Positions 26,626 to 36,896 are shown, counted from the stretch's first letter. The stretch: 64,000 nucleotides of DNA from Psychrobacillus sp048572895 (GCF_048572895.1 NZ_CP183878.1:1302001-1366000), one strand, 5' to 3'. Notes: generated by a model not told the origin, from the letters alone. Numbers and translations: made by a program.

Positions 26626-27648
26626 ATGAAAATCAGCAATGCAATTGAGGTTTTAGATAGGATGCGCCTACCGAACGGCGCTTACACTGCAAGTGTTTCA
26701 AAGGACTATCATTTTGTTTGGATACGTGATGTCGTATACACGGTTTTGCCTTTTTTGCAAAGCCAATCTGATCGGTATGAAAAAGCTTATCACGCCTTAT
26801 TTGAACTATTTAAAACCTATGAATGGAAAATCGACATTCACCGTGAAAAAAAACCGGTTTATCTTTTTGAATATATCCACTCACGATATTCTACAGATTT
26901 AGAGGAATTGAGCCAAGAATGGGGTCATGCTCAGAATGATGCAATTGGAGCCTTCTTATGGGGAGTAGGGGTAGGAGTAAGCCACGGACATAAGATTATC
27001 CGGGATGAGAAAGATCTCGCTATTGTTCAGAAGCTAGTCGATTATTTAGATTGTCTTGGGTACTGGCAGGCAAAGGATAATGGAATGTGGGAAGAGAATA
27101 TGGAACTGCATGCTTCAAGTGTAGGTGCATGCGTAGCAGGCTTACGTGCAGTAAAAATGCTCGTAAATGTAAGGGATGAACTGATACAAAAAGGTGAAGA
27201 GACGTTGCGCTTTCTTTTACCTAGAGAAAGTGAAACAAAAGAAACAGACTTATCCCTACTTTCACTTATTTATCCGTATCGTATAGTTGAGAGGAAAACA
27301 GCACTTAAGATAGTGGAGATGGTTTCCGAACGACTTGAGCGGACAAATGGTGTTATTCGTTATCACAACGATCAGTATTACAACGAAGGCAGCGAAGCGG
27401 AATGGTGCTTCGGACTACCTTGGCTAGGACTGTGCTATTTTGAACTAGGTATGCATGATAAAGCTTATGAATATGTGAATAAAACGGAACGAATCGTACC
27501 AGATAATTGGGAAGTCCCTGAATTATATATCGGTGGTAAAAATGTGCCAAATGGCAATACTCCACTTGCTTGGTCCGTCTCCCTTTCCTATTTATTTTTA
27601 AACCGTATGATTAATATGCCATCTTCACAATTGACAGGAAATGACTGA
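26626..27648 (+). CDS. GH15-like (glucoamylase/phosphorylase-kinase-type) glycoside hydrolase
   Basis: 340 residues of the alpha/alpha-barrel GH15 superfamily, without a signal peptide, hence cytoplasmic. HFVWIRDVVYTVLPFLQS, EWGHAQNDAIGAFLWGVG and DNGMWEENMELHASSVGAC match the family; the WEE glutamate corresponds to the general acid and the EAEWCFGLPWLG segment may hold the base. It starts the glycogen gene cluster after GGGAGG. It probably releases glucose from glycogen or malto-oligosaccharides. It is shorter than true glucoamylases, so a regulatory role remains possible. Confidence 0.72.
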   Translation: MKISNAIEVLDRMRLPNGAYTASVSKDYHFVWIRDVVYTVLPFLQSQSDRYEKAYHALFELFKTYEWKIDIHREKKPVYLFEYIHSRYSTDLEELSQEWGHAQNDAIGAFLWGVGVGVSHGHKIIRDEKDLAIVQKLVDYLDCLGYWQAKDNGMWEENMELHASSVGACVAGLRAVKMLVNVRDELIQKGEETLRFLLPRESETKETDLSLLSLIYPYRIVERKTALKIVEMVSERLERTNGVIRYHNDQYYNEGSEAEWCFGLPWLGLCYFELGMHDKAYEYVNKTERIVPDNWEVPELYIGGKNVPNGNTPLAWSVSLSYLFLNRMINMPSSQLTGND

Positions 27649-27955
27649 TTAAAATACAGGTGTATACTTATAAAATCATATGCATCACTTTTTAGAAAGT
27701 ATGGTATGTGGGAGGACAGCTGATAAATAGTCTACTGGTATCGCACTTTAGAATTTTATTAATTACAACATTTCACAATCTAAATGAAAGTTACAAAAGT
27801 CCTTCATTCCTTGGAGGATTTTTTGTTTTATCTGAAATTATTAATTATTATAAAAAGTCAAATATTTTAAAGGTGTTTTTAGAAAGATGGCGAATAATTT
27901 AGGATAAGAACTGATATATAAATTGAAATAATCATAGAGTGAAAGTGGTGTTGAA
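27649..27955. other. Spacer between the GH15-like gene and glgB
   Basis: A 307-base AT-rich gap. Open frames here lack a ribosome binding site and look random. A TCCTTCATTCCTTGGAGGA segment followed by six T at about 27800-27825 may act as a weak terminator or attenuator. Confidence 0.35.
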
Positions 27956-29905
27956 ATGGTAGGGATTATGAAGTTGAATAACCTGCAATATCCAAGTGAT
28001 TTTGATGTATATCTTTTTCATGAAGGAACACTGTTTGAAAGTTATAAGATGCTCGGAGCTCATATACTATATGAGAACGATATTCAAGGTGTGCGTTTTG
28101 CAGTTTGGGCGCCGAATGCAAGACAAGTTTCCGTTGTGGGTAACTTTAATAATTGGAATGGTACCCAGCATCCAATGGAACGCTTGGCTCATTCTGGAAT
28201 CTGGGTACTATTTGTTCCCGAGCTTGCCCATGGAGACATTTATAAGTATGAGGTTACAGGACCAAATGGACAGAAGGAATTAAAAGCGGATCCGTTTGCC
28301 TTTTATTCGGAGGTACGACCGGCAACAGCTTCTATTATCTACAATTTAAATAATTTTGAGTGGCAAGATCAAAAATGGATGGCACAGCGATTAAAGAAAG
28401 ATATTTACCACAAACCGATGATGATTTATGAGGTTCATTTGGCTTCCTGGAGACAAAAAGAAAATGGTGAGTTTTATAGTTATCAAGAAATTGCTGACGA
28501 ATTAGTCGATTATGCAATTGATAATGGCTTTACACATATTGAGTTAATGCCTGTTATGGAGCATCCTTACGATGGCTCATGGGGTTATCAAATAACTGGA
28601 TATTATTCAGCGACTAGCAGATATGGTACACCTGAGCAACTAATGTACTTTATAGATCTATGTCATCAAAAGGGACTTGGTGTAATTCTAGATTGGGTGC
28701 CTGCACATTTCTGTAAGGATGTCCATGGTCTTGGGAGGTACGATGGAACACCTTTATTCGAATCGTCAGACCCCATGCGAGCTGAGCGGCCTATCTGGGG
28801 AACATATAGCTTTGACTACAGCAAGCCAGAAGTAGTCAGTTTCCTAATTTCAAACGCAATGTTTTGGATGGATATCTATCATGTGGATGGAATTCGGGTT
28901 GATGCTGTTTCATCCATGATTTATCTAAATCATGATAATCCACTTCCAGTAAAACTTACGAATCAGTTTGGTGGTGGCGAAAATCTGGAAGCAATTGATT
29001 TTCTGAAAAAGTTAAATGAAACCATTTTCCAAAAGTATCCTGGTGCCCTCATGATGGCGGAGGAAGCAACCGAATGGCCGCTGGTTACAAGTCCCACTAG
29101 TACAGGGGGGTTAGGATTCAATTATAAGTGGAATATGGGTTGGTCAAATGATGTACTTAAATATATGAAGCTTGATGTTAAAGAACGATCAAAGCATCAT
29201 AACCTACTGACATTTTCATTTTTTTATGCATTTTCGGAAAATTTTGTCCTTCCATTTTCGCATGATGAAATGGTCCATGGAAAAAGATCTTTAGTAAATA
29301 AAATGCCTGGCGATTACTGGCAAAAATTTGCGAATTTACGCCTCTTATTTGGCTATTTGTTTGCGCATCCAGGAAAAAAACTTCTATTTATGGGCAGTGA
29401 ATTTGGACAATTTGACGAATGGAAATACCAGCAAGAAATGGATTGGATGCTTTTAGATTTTGAAGCTCATTCCAATTTTTATCGATACTATAAAGAGTTA
29501 AATAAATTTTATCAGGAAACTAATGCTCTTTGGCGTCTGGATCATGAGCAAGCCGGCTTTCAATGGATCGATGCGGACAATGCGGAACAAAGCGTAATTA
29601 CTTTTATGAGAAAAGGAAAACGGAAGGGAGATTACTGCATTGTTGTTTGTAATTTTTCTGCCGATGTTTACCATAACTATCAAATAGGAGTTCCGTCTAA
29701 TGGGAAATATTTCGAAGCATTTAATAGTGATGATGCATCATTTGGCGGATCGGCACAGTTGAATCCTGTCCCAATCCATGCCAGTAAAATCCCGCACAAT
29801 AACCAACCTTACTGTTTGGAAATAACCGTACCGCCGCTAGGGATTTCTATATTCATGAAAGAAACAAAAACAAGGAAAAGGGGAGTCAGTACAAATGGCA
29901 TCTAA
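27956..29905 (+). CDS. glgB: 1,4-alpha-glucan branching enzyme
   Basis: 649 residues: an N-terminal CBM48 domain (GVRFAVWAPNARQVSVVGNF), then a GH13 barrel with DWVPAHF, the nucleophile in GIRVDAVSSM, the acid in MAEEATEWP and PFSHDEMVHG, and a C-terminal beta domain. It makes the alpha-1,6 branches of glycogen. Two nearby ATGs (27956 and 27968) are possible starts and neither has a strong site. It overlaps glgC by 11 bases. Confidence 0.96.
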   Translation: MVGIMKLNNLQYPSDFDVYLFHEGTLFESYKMLGAHILYENDIQGVRFAVWAPNARQVSVVGNFNNWNGTQHPMERLAHSGIWVLFVPELAHGDIYKYEVTGPNGQKELKADPFAFYSEVRPATASIIYNLNNFEWQDQKWMAQRLKKDIYHKPMMIYEVHLASWRQKENGEFYSYQEIADELVDYAIDNGFTHIELMPVMEHPYDGSWGYQITGYYSATSRYGTPEQLMYFIDLCHQKGLGVILDWVPAHFCKDVHGLGRYDGTPLFESSDPMRAERPIWGTYSFDYSKPEVVSFLISNAMFWMDIYHVDGIRVDAVSSMIYLNHDNPLPVKLTNQFGGGENLEAIDFLKKLNETIFQKYPGALMMAEEATEWPLVTSPTSTGGLGFNYKWNMGWSNDVLKYMKLDVKERSKHHNLLTFSFFYAFSENFVLPFSHDEMVHGKRSLVNKMPGDYWQKFANLRLLFGYLFAHPGKKLLFMGSEFGQFDEWKYQQEMDWMLLDFEAHSNFYRYYKELNKFYQETNALWRLDHEQAGFQWIDADNAEQSVITFMRKGKRKGDYCIVVCNFSADVYHNYQIGVPSNGKYFEAFNSDDASFGGSAQLNPVPIHASKIPHNNQPYCLEITVPPLGISIFMKETKTRKRGVSTNGI

Positions 29906-31052
29906 GAAATGGATTGCAATGCTTTTAGCAGGGGGTCAAGGCTCAAGGCTCGGGGAATTGACGAGTGACTTAGCTAAACCCGCAGTACCATTTGGAGGGA
30001 AATATCGGATTATCGATTTTACTTTAAGCAACTGTACACATTCAGGTATCGATACAGTCGGCATTCTTACACAATATCGTCCCCATCTTTTGAATTCCTA
30101 TATTGGTAACGGGCGCCCGTGGGATTTGGACCGCAATAACGGTGGGGTTTCTATGCTTCCACCTTATCAGGGAAAAGATGGTGGGGAATGGTACAAAGGT
30201 ACAGCAAATGCCGTCTATCAAAATTTCCACTTTATCGATCATAATGACCCAGAATATGTACTTGTCATCTCAGGGGACCATATTTACAAGATGGATTATA
30301 ATATAATGCTGGAAGATCATATTGAAAAGGGTGCACATGCGACCATTGCTGTTATAGAGGTACCTTGGGAAGAAGCAAATCGCTTTGGTATCATGAATAC
30401 AAACGAAACGGATCAAATTATTGAATTTGATGAAAAGCCTAAACATCCAAAAAGTAATTTGGCTTCGATGGGTGTGTATATATTTAATTGGAAACATCTA
30501 AAAAAATATTTAACAGAAGACGAACAGGATAGCAGTTCCACTAATGACTTTGGAAAAGACATTATTCCAAAGATGCTGAAAGATGAAGCAAAATTACAAG
30601 CGTATCGTTTTAAAGATTACTGGAAAGACGTCGGTACGATTGAAAGCCTGTGGGAAGCGCATATGGATTTATTGGCAGAACCATCTGATTTCAAACTTGG
30701 AGACCCAAACTGGCAAATATATGCAGGGAATGCCAACCATCCTCCACAATATATATCCGAAGAAGCTGATGTGACACAATCTTTAGTCAATGAAGGTTGT
30801 TTGGTATTTGGGAAAGTCGACCATTCTGTTCTTTCCTATAATGTCCAAGTTGGAAGTGGCTCTATCGTAAAGAATTCCGTCATCATGCCAAATGTGAAAA
30901 TCGGAAATAATGTAATAATCGAAAAGGCGATAATCGGTAGCGGTACAATTATCGAAGATGGCGCTGTAATCTCTGACACTAAACAAGGACTTACATTAAT
31001 TGGTGAAAATCAGTTGGTTTCTTCGGAAAGTGCTTTGTTGCAAGCTCTATAA
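29895..31052 (+). CDS. glgC: Glucose-1-phosphate adenylyltransferase, catalytic subunit
   Basis: 385 residues. The nucleotidyltransferase N-terminus LLAGGQGSRLGELTSDLAKP is followed by the sugar-phosphate binding domain and a left-handed beta-helix C-terminus (hexapeptide repeats such as VIMPNVKIGNNVII). It makes ADP-glucose from glucose-1-phosphate and ATP, the committed step. AAAAGGGGAG precedes the start within glgB, so translation is coupled. Confidence 0.96.
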   Translation: MASKKWIAMLLAGGQGSRLGELTSDLAKPAVPFGGKYRIIDFTLSNCTHSGIDTVGILTQYRPHLLNSYIGNGRPWDLDRNNGGVSMLPPYQGKDGGEWYKGTANAVYQNFHFIDHNDPEYVLVISGDHIYKMDYNIMLEDHIEKGAHATIAVIEVPWEEANRFGIMNTNETDQIIEFDEKPKHPKSNLASMGVYIFNWKHLKKYLTEDEQDSSSTNDFGKDIIPKMLKDEAKLQAYRFKDYWKDVGTIESLWEAHMDLLAEPSDFKLGDPNWQIYAGNANHPPQYISEEADVTQSLVNEGCLVFGKVDHSVLSYNVQVGSGSIVKNSVIMPNVKIGNNVIIEKAIIGSGTIIEDGAVISDTKQGLTLIGENQLVSSESALLQAL

Positions 31053-31067
31053 TTGGAGGTAGTTTAA

Positions 31068-32174
31068 ATGAGGAATGTATTAGGTGTTATTAATCTCGTA
31101 AATGAAAGACCTATATTAAAAGAATTGACTCATCACCGTTGCCTAGCTTCCGTACCGTTTGGCGGACGTTACCGGATGATTGATTTTACTATGTCAAACT
31201 TTATGAACGTCTCCATAAGTAAAGTTGCCATTTTCACAAAAGATAAGTATCGATCATTGATGGATCACCTAGGTTCTGGAAAGGAATGGGATCTCGATCA
31301 TCGTTCACAAGGTCTATTCATTCTTCCTTCGATTCATCCTGATGAAAAAGTTAAAGGAGATATACAGCAGTTCTATGATCATTTAGAATTTTTCCAACGG
31401 GCAACTGCAGATACAGTGATTATTGCTCCTGGTCATCATATTTGTAAAATTGACTTTAATGAAGTTATCAAAGAACATGAAAGTAGTGAAGCCGATATTA
31501 CAGTTCTGTATAAGGATTATGATGGGTTACCAGTGAAAAGACCAATTTACCATCAATGTTCACTTGATACAAACGGTGAAGTCCAAGATATAAACCTTTA
31601 TACATCACCTAAGATAGGAGACCATATATGTTTGGAAACATATGTGATAAAAAAACAACTATTAATAGATTTAATAAAGAATTGTATAGAGTATGATGAA
31701 TATGATTTTTTGAAAGACATTGTTAAAGCAAATTTGATAAATCTAAAAGTTCAAGGATATCAATTTACAGGTTATATGCCATTTATTCATTCGCTACAAA
31801 CATATCATGCTAGTAATATGGAATTTCTTAACCCAGAAATTCTTCGTAACTTTTTTTATGATTCTTGGGAAGTCTTTACGAAGATTAAACATGAAGCACC
31901 TGCCGAATTCACAAATTCCTCTAAGGTATCTAATTCTTTAATTGCTAATGGATGTATTATTGAAGGCACCGTCGAAAATAGTATTATTTTCCGAGGAGTA
32001 AAAGTTAAAAAAGGTGCAGTAGTTAAAAACAGTATCATTATGCAAAAAGGGGATATCGAAGAGGGAGCACATTTAGAAAATGTGATTACTGATAAACAAG
32101 TGATCATTACTAGGGACCAAATCATTTCAGCGAGAAATAAGCCGATGGTAATCAAAAAAGAAGAAGTAGTTTAA
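31068..32174 (+). CDS. glgD: ADP-glucose pyrophosphorylase regulatory subunit
   Basis: 368 residues, homologous to GlgC but with the catalytic N-terminal loop replaced (GVINLVNERPILKELTHHR instead of the LAGGxGxRL loop) while SVPFGGRYRMIDFTMSN is kept. In Bacillus relatives GlgD boosts GlgC activity in a mixed complex. It lies 15 bases after glgC with TTGGAGG before its ATG. Confidence 0.94.
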   Translation: MRNVLGVINLVNERPILKELTHHRCLASVPFGGRYRMIDFTMSNFMNVSISKVAIFTKDKYRSLMDHLGSGKEWDLDHRSQGLFILPSIHPDEKVKGDIQQFYDHLEFFQRATADTVIIAPGHHICKIDFNEVIKEHESSEADITVLYKDYDGLPVKRPIYHQCSLDTNGEVQDINLYTSPKIGDHICLETYVIKKQLLIDLIKNCIEYDEYDFLKDIVKANLINLKVQGYQFTGYMPFIHSLQTYHASNMEFLNPEILRNFFYDSWEVFTKIKHEAPAEFTNSSKVSNSLIANGCIIEGTVENSIIFRGVKVKKGAVVKNSIIMQKGDIEEGAHLENVITDKQVIITRDQIISARNKPMVIKKEEVV

Positions 32175-32192
32175 ACTGGAGGTACGAATTGC

Positions 32193-33629
32193 ATGAATGT
32201 TTTATTTGCAGCTTCGGAGTGCGCTCCATTTATAAAGACAGGGGGACTAGGTGATGTTATTGGCGCTTTGCCTCAAGCTTTACATAAAAAGGGAGCAAAC
32301 GTCAGTGTGATATTACCGAAATATGGTGACCTTCCATTACATTTTAAAGAACAAATGCAATGGATCAAAAGCATTGAAGTGCCTGTAGGCTGGAGACGTC
32401 AATTTTGTGGTATAGAAAAAGTACATTATCAAGGGATAACGGTATACTTCCTTGATAACGAATATTATTTTAAAAGGCATGGAAGTTATGGCTTTGGGGA
32501 TGATGGTGAACGTTTCGCTTTCTTTTCCCGAGCCGTACTGGAGGCTCTCCCATATTTAGATGAACGCCCCGATATTATCCACTGCCATGATTGGCAAACA
32601 GGGTTAATACCAGTACATTTGAAAGTAAATTATGAAAATAATCCATATTATCAGGACATTAAAACTGTTTTTACCATTCATAATTTACGCTACCAAGGTG
32701 TATATCCTAAATCAGTGCTTTCTGATTTATTAGATATAAGCGAACATTATTTTCACATGGACGCATTAGAGTTTTACGGAGACGTCAGTTACCTCAAAGG
32801 AGGATTGGCCTTTGCTGATTGCGTGACAACTGTAAGTTCAACCTATGCAGTCGAAATACAGACTGCCTATTATGGGGAAAGACTTGATGGATTTTTACGA
32901 AAAATAGGAGCTGATCTTCAAGGAATAGTAAATGGAATTGACAATGACTCCTATGATCCTAAACATGATGAAAATTTATATCTTCCATTCGATGATTATA
33001 AGGGAAAATCTATAAATAAAGCGCACCTACAAGAAATATTGGGGCTTCCTATAGACGCTGAGATTCCAATAATTTCAATGGTTACAAGACTAGTTGATCA
33101 AAAAGGGATAGATTTGATTTTACATGTCTTCCACGAAATCATCGGCTTAAATGTCCAGTTTGTTTTACTAGGTACAGGTGATGAGCAGTATGAAGAAGCA
33201 TTCAAATATTTTGAAGGAACTTATCCCGATAAAGTGTCAGCGAACCTATATTTTGATGAAGCATTGGCACGAAAGATTTATGCTGGTTCCGATCTTTTTC
33301 TAATGCCTTCCCAATTTGAACCGTGCGGCATTGGACAATTGCTCGCACTTCGCTATGGGTCTTTGCCGATCGTCCGTGAAACAGGTGGACTTAAGGATAC
33401 GGTAATACCATATAATAAATTTACCGAAGAAGGAAATGGGTTCAGCTTTGCTAATTATAATGCCCACGAAATGCTACATACGATTGAGCAAGCAGTGGCA
33501 CTTTTTTGCCTTCAGCCTAACAAATGGAGGAATCTAGTAGAGCACACAATGGAACTTGATTTTAGCTGGTCATCATCTTCGCAGCAATACCTCAAATTGT
33601 ATCAGGAGCTCCTGAAATCTGATCAATAA
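32193..33629 (+). CDS. glgA: Glycogen synthase (ADP-glucose), GT5
   Basis: 478 residues, the usual GlgA length. The ADP-glucose motif KTGGLGDVIGALP is at residues 15-27, and the C-terminal GT-B half shows SQFEPCGIGQLLALRYGSLP. It elongates alpha-1,4 glucan chains. It is the last gene of the operon; glgP, which often follows in Bacillus, is absent and a terminator comes next. Confidence 0.96.
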   Translation: MNVLFAASECAPFIKTGGLGDVIGALPQALHKKGANVSVILPKYGDLPLHFKEQMQWIKSIEVPVGWRRQFCGIEKVHYQGITVYFLDNEYYFKRHGSYGFGDDGERFAFFSRAVLEALPYLDERPDIIHCHDWQTGLIPVHLKVNYENNPYYQDIKTVFTIHNLRYQGVYPKSVLSDLLDISEHYFHMDALEFYGDVSYLKGGLAFADCVTTVSSTYAVEIQTAYYGERLDGFLRKIGADLQGIVNGIDNDSYDPKHDENLYLPFDDYKGKSINKAHLQEILGLPIDAEIPIISMVTRLVDQKGIDLILHVFHEIIGLNVQFVLLGTGDEQYEEAFKYFEGTYPDKVSANLYFDEALARKIYAGSDLFLMPSQFEPCGIGQLLALRYGSLPIVRETGGLKDTVIPYNKFTEEGNGFSFANYNAHEMLHTIEQAVALFCLQPNKWRNLVEHTMELDFSWSSSSQQYLKLYQELLKSDQ

Positions 33630-33656
33630 AAAAGTTCTATTAAAGATTTCCATAAA

Positions 33657-33699
33657 CAAAGATGACGCCGCCCTAGTGGGATGCGTCATCTTTTTTTTG
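33657..33699 (+). terminator. Terminator of the glycogen operon
   Basis: Perfect GATGACGC / GCGTCATC stem followed by eight T. Confidence 0.9.
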
Positions 33700-33769
33700 C
33701 GCTTCATACAGATGTCTTAAGTATACAAGTGCGCATTATTCTATTTTTGCATTTAAGTTAGTATTAGTT

Positions 33770-33910
33770 TTATCGTTTCTGTTGGTTATTTTGTTGTGCA
33801 TTTTTATGTTTAGCTGGATTTAAATCTAGATCTTCTGCAAATTCTTCGCGATTGTCATTTCTTGAATTAGGTTCTTTCTTCTTAAAGTTTGGTTTATTTT
33901 TCTTTACCAT
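33770..33910 (-). CDS. Small basic hypothetical protein (YfhD-like?)
   Basis: A 46-residue, highly charged, Asn/Gln/Lys-rich peptide (starts MVKKNKPNFKKKEPN, contains EEFAEDLDLNPAKHK). CTTTAGGAGGTGA stands 8 bases before ATG, a very strong site, which supports real expression. Composition resembles small spore-associated proteins of Bacillales; similarity to the YfhD family is a weak impression. Confidence 0.7.
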   Translation of the reverse strand: MVKKNKPNFKKKEPNSRNDNREEFAEDLDLNPAKHKNAQQNNQQKR

Positions 33911-34110
33911 GGTATCGTCACCTCCTAAAGTTTAATGTGCTCAGTATAGAATGGTCTTATTCAAAGTGATTAGTTCCTGACGATTCTTTAACGAAATTGG
34001 AAGAGATTCATTGAAGCTACAATTAATACTGATCAAGGACTCTTCCTTAAATCAAAGTTTCAAAAATAGTGGAACTTAAACATCGAATAATTTTTTGGGA
34101 TATCAGCAAA
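33911..34110. other. Gene-free spacer between the small protein and gdhA terminator
   Basis: About 200 bases, presumably holding the promoter of the small minus-strand gene. Nothing else is recognised. Confidence 0.4.
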
Positions 34111-34151
34111 AAAAGGTGATTGCTTCAAAGTGCAAAGCAATCACCTTTTAT
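34111..34151 (-). terminator. Terminator after glutamate dehydrogenase
   Basis: A perfect 14-bp stem (AAAGGTGATTGCTT / AAGCAATCACCTTT) flanked by A-runs on the left, giving U on the minus strand. Confidence 0.85.
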
Positions 34152-34191
34152 ATAATAAGAATCTAGCAATCCCTTTTTGGCTTTTTTTTTA

Positions 34192-35574
34192 CTATATAAC
34201 TCCTTGTGTCACCATTGCATTCGCTACTTTTAAGAACCCTGCGATGTTAGCACCTACCACCAGATTACCTGGATAGCCATACTCTTCAGCAGCTTTGACA
34301 CTATTTTGGTAAATGTTTTTCATAATTTGCTGCAATTTTTCGTCCACTTCTTCAAATTCCCAGGACAATCGTGCACTATTTTGTGCCATTTCTAATGCAG
34401 AAACCGCAACTCCACCTGCATTTGCTGCTTTTGCTGGGGCGAAGAGAACGTTGTTTTTCAAAAATACGTCAATTGCATCCAGTGATGAAGGCATATTTGC
34501 ACCTTCGCCAATAGCCTTTACCCCATTGGAAACTAAAATATTAGCCCATGTACTGTCAATTTCGTTTTGCGTTGCACATGGAAAAGCGATATCACAGGGG
34601 ATGGACCAGATACCAGAGCAACCTTCCATGTAAAGTGCCTCGGGGTGTTCATTCACATACTCTCTGATTCTTTTTCTTTCTACTTCCTTAAGTCGTTTTA
34701 CTGTATCAAGATTAATGCCATTTTGGTCATAAATATAGCCATTGGAATCGCTGCAGGCCACAACTTTTGCACCCAACTGCGTTGCTTTGTCTATAGCATA
34801 GATGGATACATTACCTGACCCAGATACCACAACTGTGCTGCCTTTAAAGTCAAGTCCTTTGTCTTTAAGCATTTCCTGTACAAAATAGACAGTCCCATAG
34901 CCAGTAGCTTCAGTCCGTGTTAAGCTCCCGCCATATCCAACACCTTTGCCGGTTAGTACTCCTGCTTCATAGGCACCACGAATTCTTTTATACTGTCCGA
35001 ACATATAGCCAATTTCTCGTGCACCAACCCCAATGTCACCAGCTGGTACGTCAACATCAGGTCCAATATGTCTGCTGAGCTCCATCATAAAGCTTTGAGT
35101 GAATCTCATGATTTCCCCATCAGATTTCCCCTTTGGATCAAAGTCTGAACCGCCTTTGCCTCCTCCAATTGGTTGACCAGTAAGAGAATTTTTAAAAATC
35201 TGCTCAAATCCAAGAAATTTAATGATGCTCAAGTTAACTGATGGATGGAAACGCAAGCCTCCTTTGTAGGGACCAATTGCACTGTTAAACTGTACACGGA
35301 ATCCGCGGTTGACTTGTACTTTACCATTATTATCGACCCATGGCACTCTGAAGATTATAATTCTTTCTGGCTCCACAATTCTTTCCAGAATACTATGCTC
35401 CATGTATTGCGGATGCTTGGCGAAAACAGGTACGAGCGAATCAAAAATTTCCTTAACTGCTTGATGAAATTCGCTTTCATGAGCATTACGCTTTTTCACA
35501 TTTTGAAATACTTCATTTACATAATTGGTCGCAATTGTTGTTTCCGCTGTATTATTTTCTAATATCGTAGTCAT
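34192..35574 (-). CDS. gdhA: Glutamate dehydrogenase, NADP-type hexameric
   Basis: 460 residues. The catalytic lysine region reads QPIGGGKGGSDFDPKGKSD, and VPAGDIGVGAREIGYMFGQY and the nucleotide-binding GSGNVSIYAIDKA follow. Length and the GGSDFDPKGKS segment fit the small hexameric GdhA type that makes glutamate from ammonium and 2-oxoglutarate with NADPH. AAAGGAGTG precedes the start. Monocistronic. Confidence 0.95.
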   Translation of the reverse strand: MTTILENNTAETTIATNYVNEVFQNVKKRNAHESEFHQAVKEIFDSLVPVFAKHPQYMEHSILERIVEPERIIIFRVPWVDNNGKVQVNRGFRVQFNSAIGPYKGGLRFHPSVNLSIIKFLGFEQIFKNSLTGQPIGGGKGGSDFDPKGKSDGEIMRFTQSFMMELSRHIGPDVDVPAGDIGVGAREIGYMFGQYKRIRGAYEAGVLTGKGVGYGGSLTRTEATGYGTVYFVQEMLKDKGLDFKGSTVVVSGSGNVSIYAIDKATQLGAKVVACSDSNGYIYDQNGINLDTVKRLKEVERKRIREYVNEHPEALYMEGCSGIWSIPCDIAFPCATQNEIDSTWANILVSNGVKAIGEGANMPSSLDAIDVFLKNNVLFAPAKAANAGGVAVSALEMAQNSARLSWEFEEVDEKLQQIMKNIYQNSVKAAEEYGYPGNLVVGANIAGFLKVANAMVTQGVI

Positions 35575-35965
35575 ATGTTCTATAGCACTCCTTTTGATAA
35601 AACAATAATAATTTTCATTCGCTTCTCTAAATGTTTGATTAGTTTATTTTATTACTGAAAAATAATCTAAACAATATGAAAATTAGATAATAATAATGCC
35701 GATATGAGATGAAGAGAGAGGATTGGTGGAAAAACTTATTGAGTGTACTGTCGGGGGCTGAAAATAGCTGTTTAGTATTTTTACATCGCGAATGTGAGTG
35801 AATATGAGATTGAAGAAAAATTGCGACATAAATAAAGACAGTCCTAATTAGGTGAACTTAGAACAAATTAAGAAACCAACAATATACAATTAGCTAATTG
35901 GTTGAATAAATAAACTCTAAAAGAATGCTTTTTCTTTAGATGAAATACTTCTTGCAATAAATATT
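35575..35965. other. Divergent promoter region between gdhA and efe genes
   Basis: About 390 AT-rich bases with no supported gene; it should hold the gdhA promoter at its left and the efe promoter at its right. Confidence 0.4.
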
Positions 35966-35984
35966 AATAATGATTATCATTATC
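35966..35984 (+). promoter_or_regulatory. Fur box of the efe operon
   Basis: AATAATGATTATCATTATC matches the 19-base Fur consensus GATAATGATTATCATTATC at 18 positions. It is about 40 bases before efeO, in the expected promoter position, so the operon should be repressed when iron is sufficient. Confidence 0.92.
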
Positions 35985-36023
35985 AATGAAAATATAAACT
36001 AAATTCGGAAGTGGGTTCCAAGT

Positions 36024-36890
36024 ATGAAATATAAATCGTTATTGTCAGTATTAGTAGCAGGTGGCATTATTATGGCTGGCTGTGGTAATTCAGAGGAAGC
36101 GAAAAAAGAAGGTAAGACATCAACCGAGCAAGCAGAACTAGCAAAAGAGGCTGATTTATCTACGGAACTATCAGCCTATAAACAATTTGCTTTAGAGCAA
36201 ATGGACCAATTCTTATTAGAAACAGAAAAATTTGTAAAATTATTTAAGGCTGGCGATATTGAAGGCGCAAAAGCAGCCTATGCACCAGCACGTATGTATT
36301 TCGAACGTTCTGAGCCGATTGCAGAAAGCTTTGGTGACCTTGATCCACGTATTGATGGAAGACTAGCTGATATCCAAGAAGAAGGTAAAGGCGAAGAAGA
36401 ATGGACCGGCTATCATAAACTTGAATATGAACTTTGGGAAGAAAATACAACGGCGGGTTATGAAGATGTAGCAGATCAGCTTCTTGCAGATGCGAAGGAA
36501 TTACATGCGCTTGTTCAAACTGTAGAGGTAACGCCTGATTTAATGATTACAGGTGCAGTTGATTTATTAAATGAAGTATCGACATCTAAAATTACGGGTG
36601 AAGAAGAAATCTATTCTCATACGGATTTATATGATTTCAAAGCTAATATTGAAGGTGCAGAAAAAATCTTTGAGATTCTTCGCTCAAAATTAGAAGCAAA
36701 AGATAAAGAGTTAGTGGCAACTTTAGACGAAAAGTTCAAAGCAGTCGATGATTTACTTGCACAACACGAGACAACAGGCGGAGGCTATGTTTCTTATGAA
36801 GAATTAACAGAAGAAAATACGAAGGCACTTTCAGCAGCTGTTAACCAACTCGGCGAGCCATTAAGTCAAATGGGTATTATTTTGGAGTGA
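36024..36890 (+). CDS. efeO: Iron uptake lipoprotein EfeO (M75 domain)
   Basis: 288 residues with a lipoprotein signal (IIMAGC, Cys 20). The M75/imelysin-like domain carries the HxxE motif in GYHKLEYELW. No N-terminal cupredoxin domain is present, as in the short Gram-positive forms. It hands iron to EfeU. First gene of a Fur-controlled operon; the next gene starts 6 bases after its stop. Confidence 0.93.
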   Translation: MKYKSLLSVLVAGGIIMAGCGNSEEAKKEGKTSTEQAELAKEADLSTELSAYKQFALEQMDQFLLETEKFVKLFKAGDIEGAKAAYAPARMYFERSEPIAESFGDLDPRIDGRLADIQEEGKGEEEWTGYHKLEYELWEENTTAGYEDVADQLLADAKELHALVQTVEVTPDLMITGAVDLLNEVSTSKITGEEEIYSHTDLYDFKANIEGAEKIFEILRSKLEAKDKELVATLDEKFKAVDDLLAQHETTGGGYVSYEELTEENTKALSAAVNQLGEPLSQMGIILE

Positions 36891-36896
36891 GCATAA

